A DNA stretch of 64,000 nucleotides, from positions 1 to 64,000 of the forward strand of contig CAWDYI010000012.1 of NCBI GenBank assembly GCA_963806395.1, in the 5' to 3' direction. This DNA comes from DASSUW01 sp963806395. GTDB taxonomy: Bacteria > Actinomycetota > Thermoleophilia > Solirubrobacterales > Solirubrobacteraceae. Of the stretch, positions 16,556 through 24,080 are shown in pieces (the stretch's first letter is position 1; every line of letters begins with the position of its first letter). A model generated the notes under the pieces. The model had not been told where the DNA came from. It ran no database searches and saw only the letters and a program-made list of their open reading frames with translations. The position numbers and the translations under genes are program-made.

Positions 16556-17626
16556 ATGGACGTCCGCCACCTCCGGGCCGAGTTCCCCGTGCTGGAACGC
16601 CTCGCGTACCTGAACGCGGGGACGGACGGGCCGGTGCCCGCTGTCGCCGTGAAGGCGGCGCGCGAGGCGCTGGATGCGCAGGCGCAGGACGGGCGGTACG
16701 GGCCGCACTTCGCGACGCGCGCGGCGCTGCTCGGCGAGCTGCGTGCGCTGTACGCGCGCGTGCTCGGAGCCGCGGTCGACGACGTCGCGCTGCAGACGTC
16801 CACGAGCGCGGGGATCGGCGCCGTGCTGGCGGGCATGGACCTCGGTCCCGGCGACGAGATCGTGACCTCCGACAGCGAGCACCCCGGCCTGCTCGGGCCG
16901 TTGATCGCCGCGCGCGGGCGCGGTGTGGCGGTCCGGGCGGTGCCGCTCCGCGACGTCGCGGATGCGGTCGGCGCGAGCACGACGCTCGTGGCCTGCTCGC
17001 ACGTCTCGTGGGTCACCGGCGAGCTCGCGCCCGCCGCGCTGGCGGAGCTCGACATTCCGGTCGTGTTCGACGGCGCCCAGGGCGCCGGCGCCGTGCCGAT
17101 CGACGTGCGCGCGCTGGGCTGCTCGGCCTACGCGGCGTCCGGCCAGAAGTGGCTGTGCGGGGCCGACGGGACCGGGATGCTGTACGTCGCGCCGAGCTTC
17201 CGCGAGCGCGTGCGCGTGGTGGCGCCGGCGTATGCGTCGTTCGAGGACGCGCGTCGCGGTCTCGACTCGCCGCTGCACGCGAACGCCGCCCGCTACGACA
17301 CCGCGTCGCTGTCGCGCGAGGCGGCCGCGTTCTCGCGCGCGTCGACCGGACTGTTCGCCGCCGCGGGCTTCGACGCCGTCCACTCGCGCGCCGCAAGCCT
17401 CGCCGCCCGGCTCGCGGATGCGCTCACCCAGCGCGGCCGAACGGTCGCCGAGCGCGGCGCGACGACGCTCGTCGCGTGGGAGGAGCCCGACCCGCCCGCG
17501 ACGCGCGACCGGCTCGCCGCCGCCGGCGTCGTCGTGCGCGACCTGCCCGGCACCGGGTTCGTGCGCGCGTCGGTCGGCGCCTGGAACGACGAGAGCGACC
17601 TCGACCGGCTGCTGGCCGCGCTGTAG
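16556..17626 (+). CDS. class V aminotransferase-fold PLP enzyme (cysteine desulfurase-like)
   Basis: A 356-residue PLP-dependent enzyme of aminotransferase class V. ETS-type phosphate contacts appear as LQTSTSAGIGAVLAGMD (about 83), DSEHPGLL (about 108) is the His/cofactor region, VVFDGAQGAGAVPIDV (about 168) carries the conserved Asp, and SGQKWLCGADGTG (about 196) carries the Schiff-base lysine. The C-terminal part lacks an obvious cysteine loop of true NifS/IscS enzymes, so it may be a selenocysteine-lyase-like or isopenicillin-epimerase-like enzyme. No Fe-S genes are nearby. It is followed 19 nt later by the LOG gene. Confidence 0.75.
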   Translation: MDVRHLRAEFPVLERLAYLNAGTDGPVPAVAVKAAREALDAQAQDGRYGPHFATRAALLGELRALYARVLGAAVDDVALQTSTSAGIGAVLAGMDLGPGDEIVTSDSEHPGLLGPLIAARGRGVAVRAVPLRDVADAVGASTTLVACSHVSWVTGELAPAALAELDIPVVFDGAQGAGAVPIDVRALGCSAYAASGQKWLCGADGTGMLYVAPSFRERVRVVAPAYASFEDARRGLDSPLHANAARYDTASLSREAAAFSRASTGLFAAAGFDAVHSRAASLAARLADALTQRGRTVAERGATTLVAWEEPDPPATRDRLAAAGVVVRDLPGTGFVRASVGAWNDESDLDRLLAAL

Positions 17627-17630
17627 GCGT

Positions 17631-17636
17631 TAGGGT
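17631..17636 (+). promoter_or_regulatory. -10 box of the LOG gene
   Basis: TAGGGT ends 9 nt before the ATG at 17646 and lies in the short gap after the preceding gene. This gives the LOG gene its own leaderless promoter. Confidence 0.4.
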
Positions 17637-17645
17637 CGCCCCGCA

Positions 17646-18227
17646 ATGCGCCGCGTGTGTGTCTACGCAGGATCGAACCCGGGCACCGATCCCGCCTACG
17701 CGGACGGCGCGCGGGCGCTCGCAAACACCCTCGCCGAGCGCGGCATCGGGCTCGTCTACGGCGGCGGCAAGGTCGGCCTGATGGGCGTGCTCGCCGACAC
17801 CGCGCTGGCCGCCGGCGGCGAGGTGATCGGGGTGATGCCGCAGGCGCTGGTCGACCGCGAGATCAGCCATCGCGGCGTCACCGAGCTGCGGGTCGTCGGC
17901 TCGATGCACGAGCGCAAGGCGCTGATGGCCGAGCTGTCGGACGCGTTCGTCGCGGTCCCGGGCGGCATCGGCACGCTCGAGGAGCTGATCGAGGTCTATA
18001 CGTGGAGCCAGCTCGGCATCCACGACAAGCCGTGCGGCGTCCTCAACGTCCGCGGCTACTACGACGCGCTCGCCACGTTCCTCGACCACGCGGTCGACGC
18101 GGGCTTCCTGCGGGCGCAACACCGCGCCGTGCTCACCGTCGCCGCCGACCCGGCCGAGCTGCTCGAGCGGTTCGCCGCCTACGAGCCGCCGCGGGTGGCC
18201 AAGTGGCTGGAGCTCGATCAGACCTGA
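17646..18227 (+). CDS. LOG-family nucleoside 5'-monophosphate phosphoribohydrolase
   Basis: A 193-residue lysine-decarboxylase-like Rossmann protein of the LOG family. VYAGSNPGTDPAY at the N-terminus, LVYGGGKVGLMG at 36-47, SMHERKALM at 86-94 and the signature PGGIGTLEE at 105-113 are all present. LOG enzymes release the free base from cytokinin riboside monophosphates or act on AMP/CMP-like nucleotides. Old annotations as lysine decarboxylase are wrong. In a soil actinobacterium it may act in nucleotide salvage or cytokinin metabolism; no cytokinin synthase is seen here. Confidence 0.87.
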   Translation: MRRVCVYAGSNPGTDPAYADGARALANTLAERGIGLVYGGGKVGLMGVLADTALAAGGEVIGVMPQALVDREISHRGVTELRVVGSMHERKALMAELSDAFVAVPGGIGTLEELIEVYTWSQLGIHDKPCGVLNVRGYYDALATFLDHAVDAGFLRAQHRAVLTVAADPAELLERFAAYEPPRVAKWLELDQT

Positions 18228-18706
18228 TCCTGCGTCCGCTCGAGGACGCGGACATCGCGGAGCTGTCGCGGATCATCGCGACCCCGGAGGTGGCCCGCTG
18301 GTGGGACGACGGCTCGCCATGGGAGGACGATGACGACGCCACGCAGCTGACGATCTTGATCGGCGGGAAGGTCGCCGGCTTCATCCAGTACGGCGAGGAG
18401 CTGGGGCCGAAGTACCGCCACGCGAGCATCGACATCTTCGTCGACCCGGCGCTGCACGGGCGCGGCTTCGGCACGCACGCGATCGAGCTACTGGTGCGGC
18501 ACCTCGTCGACGACCGCGGCCATCACCGGATCACGATCGACCCGGCCGCACACAACGCGCCGGCGATCCGCGCGTACGAGAAGGCGGGCTTCCAGCGGGT
18601 CGGTGTGATGCGCCGCTACGAGCGCAACATGACGACCGGCGAGTGGCACGACGGCCTGCTGATGGAGCTCGTGGGGGCGCCGCCCGAAGCGGGCGGCACC
18701 CCCTGA
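18203..18706 (+). CDS. GNAT N-acetyltransferase (RimJ/AAC(6')-like)
   Basis: About 167 residues of a GNAT acetyltransferase. ILRPLEDADIAELSRI at the N-terminus, WWDDGSPWEDDDD near 33, IFVDPALHGRGFGTHAIELLVRHLV (acetyl-CoA binding motif A, GRGFGT) near 84 and NAPAIRAYEKAGFQRVG near 125 are standard. The acidic WWxDG segment resembles the AAC(6')-I type branch, but a resistance role cannot be claimed. The GTG at 18203 overlaps log by 25 nt and is the only good start; translational coupling to log is likely. A very strong hairpin covers its last codons. Confidence 0.72.
   Translation: MAGARSDLILRPLEDADIAELSRIIATPEVARWWDDGSPWEDDDDATQLTILIGGKVAGFIQYGEELGPKYRHASIDIFVDPALHGRGFGTHAIELLVRHLVDDRGHHRITIDPAAHNAPAIRAYEKAGFQRVGVMRRYERNMTTGEWHDGLLMELVGAPPEAGGTP
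18674..18702. terminator. long hairpin at the end of the GNAT gene
   Basis: GGGGCGCCGCCCG, loop AAG, and CGGGCGGCACCCC pair over 13 positions with a single mismatch. The hairpin lies inside the last ten codons, just before TGA. No U-run follows. It sits between convergent genes (the next gene, on the minus strand, ends at 18768), so it may stop transcription from one or both sides. Confidence 0.4.
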
Positions 18707-18767
18707 GACTCGGTTTCGCCTGCCAGGCGAGACGCTCCTGCGTCGCGCTCGGCTTCGGCGACGTTAC

Positions 18768-21539
18768 TTACGGCACGAGAGTGATCTCGGCGCTGCCGGT
18801 GAGCGCTCCCTCGCCGTCCCCATCCGGACCGAGGTCCGCGTACTGGGCCCCGAACACGGCGCGCAGGTTCTGCGTCGCCGGGTCGTGGCCACCGGCCGAG
18901 GTGGTGAACTGGCCGGTGCAGGTGCCCGTGGGGCTTGTGGCCCCCGTGCTGCTGCTGATCGAGTGCGAGTGGGTGTCGTGGCCCAGCAGATACGACAGCT
19001 GGACGCGCGAGCAATCCACCGGCTGGTCGTCGGTCACCTTGACCTCGACCTGGACGACCTGACCGAACTGGAACGCCTGGCCGGGGACCGGCTGGACGAA
19101 CTCGATCGTCGGTCGCGCGTTGCCGACGATGATCTGGACCTCGGCGGACGCAGAGCGCCCGGTCCGATCAGTCACCTTCAGCGTCGCGTTGTAGACGCCG
19201 CTCTCGTCGAACGTGTGCGTCGGATTGCGCTCCGTCGAGTCGAACGTGCCGTCGGCGTCGAAGTCCCACTGGTACGTGAGACGGTCACCGTCGGGATCGT
19301 TCGTCCCGTCGCTGGAGAATTCCACCGTCAGCGGCGCCGCCGGGCTGTCCGTCGGATCCGCAGCCACCTTCACGACCGGCGTGCGGTTGCCGCGCACGTA
19401 GTCCACGCGCGCGAGCTGCGCCTCCGGCAGCGTGACGAAGTAGCCCGTGCCGTACTCGAGCGTGTAGAGCGCGCCGTCCTCGCCGAACTCGATGTCCATC
19501 GGGTTGTCGAACGTGAACGACGGCAGGACCGGGTTGATCTTCAGGAGGCTGCCGGACTCGTCCAGCCGCACTTCCTTGATCCAGTCCCGCGTCCACTCGT
19601 AGAACAGCGGCACGCCGTCGTAGTACTCCGGCCACTTGATCCGCGAGCTGCTGTTCTTGTTGTAGTTGTACGCCGGTCCGCCCATCGGGCCGATCCCGCC
19701 GGTGGCGAGCTCGGGGAACTCGGCGGACTCGCCGTAGCCGTACCAGATGTCCGGATGCCTCGTCGGCGGCAGCTGACGCAGGCCGGTGTTGTACGGGGAG
19801 TCGTTGACCGGCGCGGCGCAGTTGAACGGGCCACTGGTCGTCTCGGTCGTGAAGTCCCAGTCCTGGTACGGGAGCTCGTCGGTCGCGCAGTAGGGCCAGC
19901 CGTAGTTGCCCGGCCCGCGGGCGACGAACCACTTGCCCTTGCCGTCGGGACCGCGCTGCGGATCCGGCGCGTTGGCGTCCGGCGAGTAGTCGCCGACGTA
20001 CAGGTCGTCCGTCTCACGGTTGACCGCGATCCGGAACGCGTTGCGCAGGCCCATCAGGTAGATCTCCGGCTTGGTCTGCGGAGCGCCCTGCGGGAACAGG
20101 TTCCCCGCCGGGATCTCGTAGCCGCCATCGGTCTTGGGCTTGATGCGCAGCACCTTGCCGCGCAGGTCGTTCGTGTTGCCGGCCGAGCGCCGCGCGTCGA
20201 ACGCCGGATTGCGGCCGGCGCTGTCGTCGATCGGCGAGTAGCCGTCGGACTCGAACGGGTTCGTGTCGTCACCGGTCGACAGGTACAGGTTGCCCTGGCT
20301 GTCGAAGTCGATGTGGCCGCCGACGTGGCAGCAGATGCCGCGGTCGACAGGCACGTCGATGATCCGCTGCTCGGTGTCCTGCTGGATCGTGTCGCCGGGC
20401 ATCTTGAAGCGCGACAGGCGGACGATGCCCTTGAACTTCGCCCAGTCGGCGGGTGTGCCGTTGAACGGTGCGTCGCCCTCGTTGACGGTCGGCGTCGCCG
20501 GGTCGTCCACCGGCGTGCTGCCGGTCGGGAGCGAGCGGTACAGGTAGACCCACTTGTTCTTCTTGAAGTTCGGGTCGAGCGCGATGCTCTGAACGCCTTC
20601 CTCGTCGTGCTGGTAGACGTCGAACTTCGCGGCCACGGTGTTCAGCCCGGTGGCCGGGTCGTGCAGCATCACGCGACCCTTGCGCTCGGTCATCAGCACG
20701 CGGCCGTTGGGGAGCGGTGCAAGGCCCATCGGCTCGATCGGGAAGTCGTTCAGCGTGACCTTCTGGAAGCGGCCTTCGACGGTCGCGCCGCAGTCGCCGG
20801 CCTTCTCGCCGGCGGCCCACTGGATCCCTCCGAGCAGCTGCTTCTGGAAGGCGGGCTCGCCGTAGGACTCCTTGGTATGGCCGAGGCCCGTGTAGAAGGA
20901 GCGGCCTCCGCCGTAGTCCTGGCACCAGGTGATCGGGTGGTCGGACCCCATGGTGGCGCCGTTGTACGTCGTCTCGTCCAGCGTCGCCAGCACGTGCACG
21001 TCGCCGCGCGGGTTGGCGCGGTAGTCGTACCACTCGTCGAACCGACTCCAGCGGTCCGGCAGGTGCTTGGTGGCCGGATGGTTCTTGTCGGCGACCTTGA
21101 TCGTCGCCTGCTGCTGCGCCGGGTGCCCCTTGAAGTACGCACCGACGAGGTTGCCGTAGAACGGCCAGTCGTACTCCGTGTCGGCCGCCGAGTGGATGCC
21201 GACATAACCGCCGCCGTCCTGGATGTAGCGCTCGAAGGCGGCCTGCTGGTTGTTGTTGAGCACGTTCCCGGTGGTGCTGAGGAAGATCACGGCGTCGTAC
21301 TTGGCGAGGTTGTTCGCCTTGAACGCCGTGGCATCCTCGGTCGCATCGACCGCGAAGTTGTTCGCCGTGCCGAGCTGTCGGACACGGGCGACCCCGGTCT
21401 CGATCGAGTCATGCCGGAAGCCCGAGGTCTTGGAGAACACCAGGACCTTGAACTTGGGTGCCGCCGCAGCAACTGAGGGGAGCACGAACAGTGCGCTCAG
21501 GGCCGCGATGAGGCCAGCCAGAATGGCCGCCTTTCGCAT
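18768..21539 (-). CDS. secreted ThuA-like / glucose-sorbosone dehydrogenase-like / PKD protein
   Basis: A 923-residue exported protein. Signal peptide 1-26 is followed by a ThuA-like (trehalose-utilisation, class I glutamine amidotransferase fold) domain, about 29-245 (FKVLVFSKTSGFRHDSI; GGGYVGIHSAADTEYDWPFY; WCQDYGGGRSFYTGLGH). A PQQ-type six-bladed sorbosone dehydrogenase propeller spans about 255-700 (CCHVGGHIDFDSQGNLYLSTGDD; RGKVLRIKP; GPGNYGWPYC; PMDIEFGEDGALYTLEYG). A PKD domain lies at about 716-805 (SSDGTNDPDGDRLTYQWDFDADG), then a beta-rich tail. This architecture is common in soil actinobacteria and probably acts on extracellular sugars. The electron acceptor and true substrate are unknown. 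Confidence 0.85.
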   Translation of the reverse strand: MRKAAILAGLIAALSALFVLPSVAAAAPKFKVLVFSKTSGFRHDSIETGVARVRQLGTANNFAVDATEDATAFKANNLAKYDAVIFLSTTGNVLNNNQQAAFERYIQDGGGYVGIHSAADTEYDWPFYGNLVGAYFKGHPAQQQATIKVADKNHPATKHLPDRWSRFDEWYDYRANPRGDVHVLATLDETTYNGATMGSDHPITWCQDYGGGRSFYTGLGHTKESYGEPAFQKQLLGGIQWAAGEKAGDCGATVEGRFQKVTLNDFPIEPMGLAPLPNGRVLMTERKGRVMLHDPATGLNTVAAKFDVYQHDEEGVQSIALDPNFKKNKWVYLYRSLPTGSTPVDDPATPTVNEGDAPFNGTPADWAKFKGIVRLSRFKMPGDTIQQDTEQRIIDVPVDRGICCHVGGHIDFDSQGNLYLSTGDDTNPFESDGYSPIDDSAGRNPAFDARRSAGNTNDLRGKVLRIKPKTDGGYEIPAGNLFPQGAPQTKPEIYLMGLRNAFRIAVNRETDDLYVGDYSPDANAPDPQRGPDGKGKWFVARGPGNYGWPYCATDELPYQDWDFTTETTSGPFNCAAPVNDSPYNTGLRQLPPTRHPDIWYGYGESAEFPELATGGIGPMGGPAYNYNKNSSSRIKWPEYYDGVPLFYEWTRDWIKEVRLDESGSLLKINPVLPSFTFDNPMDIEFGEDGALYTLEYGTGYFVTLPEAQLARVDYVRGNRTPVVKVAADPTDSPAAPLTVEFSSDGTNDPDGDRLTYQWDFDADGTFDSTERNPTHTFDESGVYNATLKVTDRTGRSASAEVQIIVGNARPTIEFVQPVPGQAFQFGQVVQVEVKVTDDQPVDCSRVQLSYLLGHDTHSHSISSSTGATSPTGTCTGQFTTSAGGHDPATQNLRAVFGAQYADLGPDGDGEGALTGSAEITLVP

Positions 21540-21793
21540 GGGGGAGCCTCCCTCCCTTGTGGATTTCTCCTCCGCCCGCCGAACGCCCCGTTCCGTGGCC
21601 TGATCTAGGCAGCCGCTCCCGACGGCTTCTCCCGCTTTCGACCAGAGTTCGACGGACTTCTGGCGGAAGCTAGCAGAAGGCCGGTCGATTCGTGGTCCGG
21701 CTGTCCGAAATCAGCCGGGGCCGCTATCGCAGGCTCGCTTCGCTCCCCGTTGGGCGGGCTTACCCAAGCCGCGCGCTTTCAGAACCCCCCGGC
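21540..21793. other. intergenic region between the ThuA/PKD gene and the VOC gene
   Basis: It must hold the minus-strand promoter of the large secreted protein and the end of the VOC transcript. A TTGGG/CCCAA inverted repeat lies near 21749-21766. No coding frame, tRNA or convincing promoter was identified. Confidence 0.3.
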
Positions 21794-22159
21794 TCAGGCG
21801 CCGTGGCAGACGGCCTCGACGTTGTTGCCGTCCGGATCGATGACGAACGCTCCGTAGTACGTCGGGTGGTAGTGCGGGCGCACGCCGGGGCCGCCGTTGT
21901 CACTGCCGCCGGCGGCGAGACCGGCGGCGTGGAAGGCGTCGACGAGCTCGCGGCTGTCGACCCGCAGCGCGACGTGCGCCCGGGTCGCTCTCCCCTCTCC
22001 CTTCGGCGCGAGCCAGAGATCCGGGAAGTCGACGCCCATGCCGACGACGCCCGGCGCCGGCTCGAGCATCACGCGGTAGCCGAGCGGCGCGAGCGCCTGC
22101 TCGTAGAAGGGTCGGCTGCGCTCGACGTCGCCGACGAACAGCTTGACGTGATCGATCAT
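21794..22159 (-). CDS. VOC-family (glyoxalase-like) protein
   Basis: A 121-residue single-unit vicinal oxygen chelate protein: MIDHVKLFVGDVERSRPFYEQALAPLGYRV at the start, HVALRVDSRELVDAFHAAGLAAGG in the middle and YYGAFVIDPDGNNVEAVCHG at the end, with the metal-site His4, His62-region and Glu positions in place. Members include glyoxalase I-like enzymes, dioxygenases and antibiotic-binding proteins. Function cannot be narrowed. It is divergent from the PP2C phosphatase gene, with about 45 bp between starts. Confidence 0.75.
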   Translation of the reverse strand: MIDHVKLFVGDVERSRPFYEQALAPLGYRVMLEPAPGVVGMGVDFPDLWLAPKGEGRATRAHVALRVDSRELVDAFHAAGLAAGGSDNGGPGVRPHYHPTYYGAFVIDPDGNNVEAVCHGA

Positions 22160-22203
22160 GGCCGCACCCTATGCGGCGCAGCCCCGGCATTCGGGGGATG
22201 GAC

Positions 22204-23148
22204 ATGCGATGCGAGGTCGGGGAGGATCGCCCTGGAGTCATGGGCAAAGACGCTGACCAGGACGGCGAGGAACTCCGGCGGCTGCACTCGGAGGTCGACG
22301 CACGGGAGCACGACATCCGCGACATGGGCGCGCACGAGGACCGTCAGGACGCGCTGATCGCGCGCCTCCGGGTACAGGCCGAGGTGCGCGACGAGGAGCT
22401 CATGGCGCTGCGCGAGCGGCTCCAGTCGACCGAGCACGAGCTGCAGGATCTGCGTGCGATCCGCGACGCGCTCACCCCGCCCGAGCTGCCCGAGCGCCCC
22501 GGCTTGGAGCTGGCCGCGGAGTTCGTCCCCGCCGGCGAGCAGGTCAGCGGCGACTTCTACCTCGTCGCCGAGGGGCCGCAGGACACGACGCTGCTGGTGA
22601 TCGGCGACGTCGTCGGGCACGGGCTGCGGGCTGGGCGCCGCGCCGCGTTCGTCCGGACCGTGTTCGCAGCGACCGCGCCGTTCTCCGACGACCCGCGTCA
22701 GCTGCTGAGCTGGGCGAACACCGCGCTGGTCGAGCGCGCCGGCACCAGCACCGAGTTCGTGACCGCCGGGTGCATGACGTATCACCCGCGCGACAAGCGC
22801 CTGCGCTGGGCATACGCCGGGCATCCGCCGGCCGTGTGGATCCACGACGGCCACGAGCTCGTTGCGCCCAGCCAGGGCACCCCGCTCGGAATCGGCGAGG
22901 ACCCCGAGTACGTGGAGGGATCGCTCCAATCGGACGGCTCCGCGGGCGTTCTGCTGTACACCGACGGGCTGACCGAAGCGAGGCGCGACGGGAGGCTCTT
23001 TGGGCTCGAGGGCCTGACCGCCGCGCTCGGCGAGCTGGTGGACCCGTCGCCGAGCGAGGCCGTTGCCAAGCTGCGCGCACGCGTCGCCGAGTACGCCGCC
23101 GGCCGCTTGACCGACGATCTCTGCATGCTCGCCGCGCGCATCGCATAG
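22204..23148 (+). CDS. PP2C-type (RsbU/SpoIIE) serine phosphatase
   Basis: About 314 residues: an N-terminal coiled-coil of roughly 90 residues (EELRRLHSEVDAREHDIRD...LQDLRAIRDAL) followed by a PP2C-like SpoIIE domain with FVPAGEQVSGDFYLVAEG, LLVIGDVVGHGLRAG, CMTYHPRDKRLRWAYAGHPPAVWI, LLYTDGLTEARRDG and LTDDLCMLAARI, containing the metal-binding aspartates. These phosphatases usually dephosphorylate anti-anti-sigma factors. No anti-sigma or STAS gene is near. The start is uncertain among ATGs at 22171, 22198, 22204 and 22240; 22204 has the best-spaced GGGGGA. Confidence 0.82.
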   Translation: MRCEVGEDRPGVMGKDADQDGEELRRLHSEVDAREHDIRDMGAHEDRQDALIARLRVQAEVRDEELMALRERLQSTEHELQDLRAIRDALTPPELPERPGLELAAEFVPAGEQVSGDFYLVAEGPQDTTLLVIGDVVGHGLRAGRRAAFVRTVFAATAPFSDDPRQLLSWANTALVERAGTSTEFVTAGCMTYHPRDKRLRWAYAGHPPAVWIHDGHELVAPSQGTPLGIGEDPEYVEGSLQSDGSAGVLLYTDGLTEARRDGRLFGLEGLTAALGELVDPSPSEAVAKLRARVAEYAAGRLTDDLCMLAARIA

Positions 23149-23172
23149 CAGGGGCTAGCCGTACGTTCGATG

Positions 23173-23189
23173 ATACCCCTAGGGTGTAT
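23173..23189 (+). promoter_or_regulatory. CsoR-type copper operator over the copA operon promoter
   Basis: The 17-bp sequence ATACCCCTAGGGTGTAT is a pseudo-palindrome centred on CTAG and matches the GC-tract-flanked-by-TA form of CsoR operators. It overlaps a -10-like TATATT at 23187-23192, so a bound repressor would block RNA polymerase. Copper-loaded CsoR releases such sites. No csoR gene is in the window. Confidence 0.65.
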
Positions 23190-23208
23190 ATTGACGTCCA
23201 TGAGTGCT

Positions 23209-23225
23209 ATACCCCCTGTCCGTAT
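23209..23225 (+). promoter_or_regulatory. second, weaker CsoR-like box
   Basis: ATACCCCCTGTCCGTAT has the same 17-bp length and agrees with the first box at 12 of 17 positions, sharing ATACCCC at one end and GTAT at the other. It lies 36 bp downstream, in the leader of the first gene of the operon. It is less symmetrical, so binding is less certain. Confidence 0.35.
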
Positions 23226-23243
23226 CGCTCTGACCGCTTACCG

Positions 23244-24080
23244 ATGAACGCCGTCGCCAAGCTCACCGGCTTCGCCGCCGTCCTCGTGCTCGCCTTCGGC
23301 ACCGCCGCGTTCGCGGGCAGCCTGATCGACGTCCGCCCGGGCGAGCAGGTCGTCCGCGCCGGGCACGGCGGCGACGACGCGATGGCCGCCCCGCAGGCCG
23401 TTCGCGGCCTCGCCGTGAGCGACGACGACGGCCTGACGCTCGAGCTCGTGCGCACCCGCGCGAACGCTCGCGAGCGCTTCGACCTGGCGTTCCGGATCGT
23501 CGATCGCCGCGGGCAGACCGTGCGCGACTTCGACGTCGAGCACACGAAGCGCATGCACCTGATCGTCGTGCGGCGCGACATGGCGGGCTTCCAGCACCTG
23601 CACCCGACCGAGGCCGCCGACGGCACGTGGTCGGTCCCGGCGACGCTGCCCGAAGCCGGCACGTACCGCGTGTTCGCGGACTTCTCGACCGCCGGCAAGC
23701 CGCACACGCTGGCCGACGACCTCGTCGTCGACGGCACGGTCCGCTCGCAAGCGCTCCCCGAGCCGGTCGAGAGCGTCGACGTCGACGGCATGCGCGTGAG
23801 CCTCACGGACGGCGCGGGCAGCGCCGGCGCCGAGTCGCAGATGCGCTTCACGGTCACGCGCGGCGGCAAGCCGGTCGCGGTCGAGCCGTACCTCGGCGCC
23901 AGGGGCCACCTGGTGGCGCTGCGCCAGGGCGACCTCGCGTTCCTGCACGTCCATCCCGACGAGGACAGCCTGAGCTTCATGGCCGAGTTCCCGTCGGCGG
24001 GCCGCTACCGCCTGTTCCTCCAGTTCCAGGTCGACGGCCGTGTCCACACCGCCGCGTTCACGCAGGAGGTGTCGCGATGA
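23244..24080 (+). CDS. secreted His-rich two-domain beta-sandwich protein of the copper operon
   Basis: A 278-residue protein with an N-terminal signal or anchor helix (LTGFAAVLVLAFGTAAFAGS). Two similar beta-rich halves each carry a histidine cluster: MHLIVVRRDMAGFQHLHP near residue 107 and GHLVALRQGDLAFLHVHP near 222, each followed by GTYRVFADF or GRYRLFLQFQVDGRVHT. It overlaps copA by ATGA and lies behind CsoR boxes. A periplasmic or cell-surface copper-binding or delivery role is inferred. I do not recognise a named family beyond homologues that travel with CopA in actinobacteria. ATG 23244 is the first start after the promoter. Confidence 0.75.
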   Translation: MNAVAKLTGFAAVLVLAFGTAAFAGSLIDVRPGEQVVRAGHGGDDAMAAPQAVRGLAVSDDDGLTLELVRTRANARERFDLAFRIVDRRGQTVRDFDVEHTKRMHLIVVRRDMAGFQHLHPTEAADGTWSVPATLPEAGTYRVFADFSTAGKPHTLADDLVVDGTVRSQALPEPVESVDVDGMRVSLTDGAGSAGAESQMRFTVTRGGKPVAVEPYLGARGHLVALRQGDLAFLHVHPDEDSLSFMAEFPSAGRYRLFLQFQVDGRVHTAAFTQEVSR

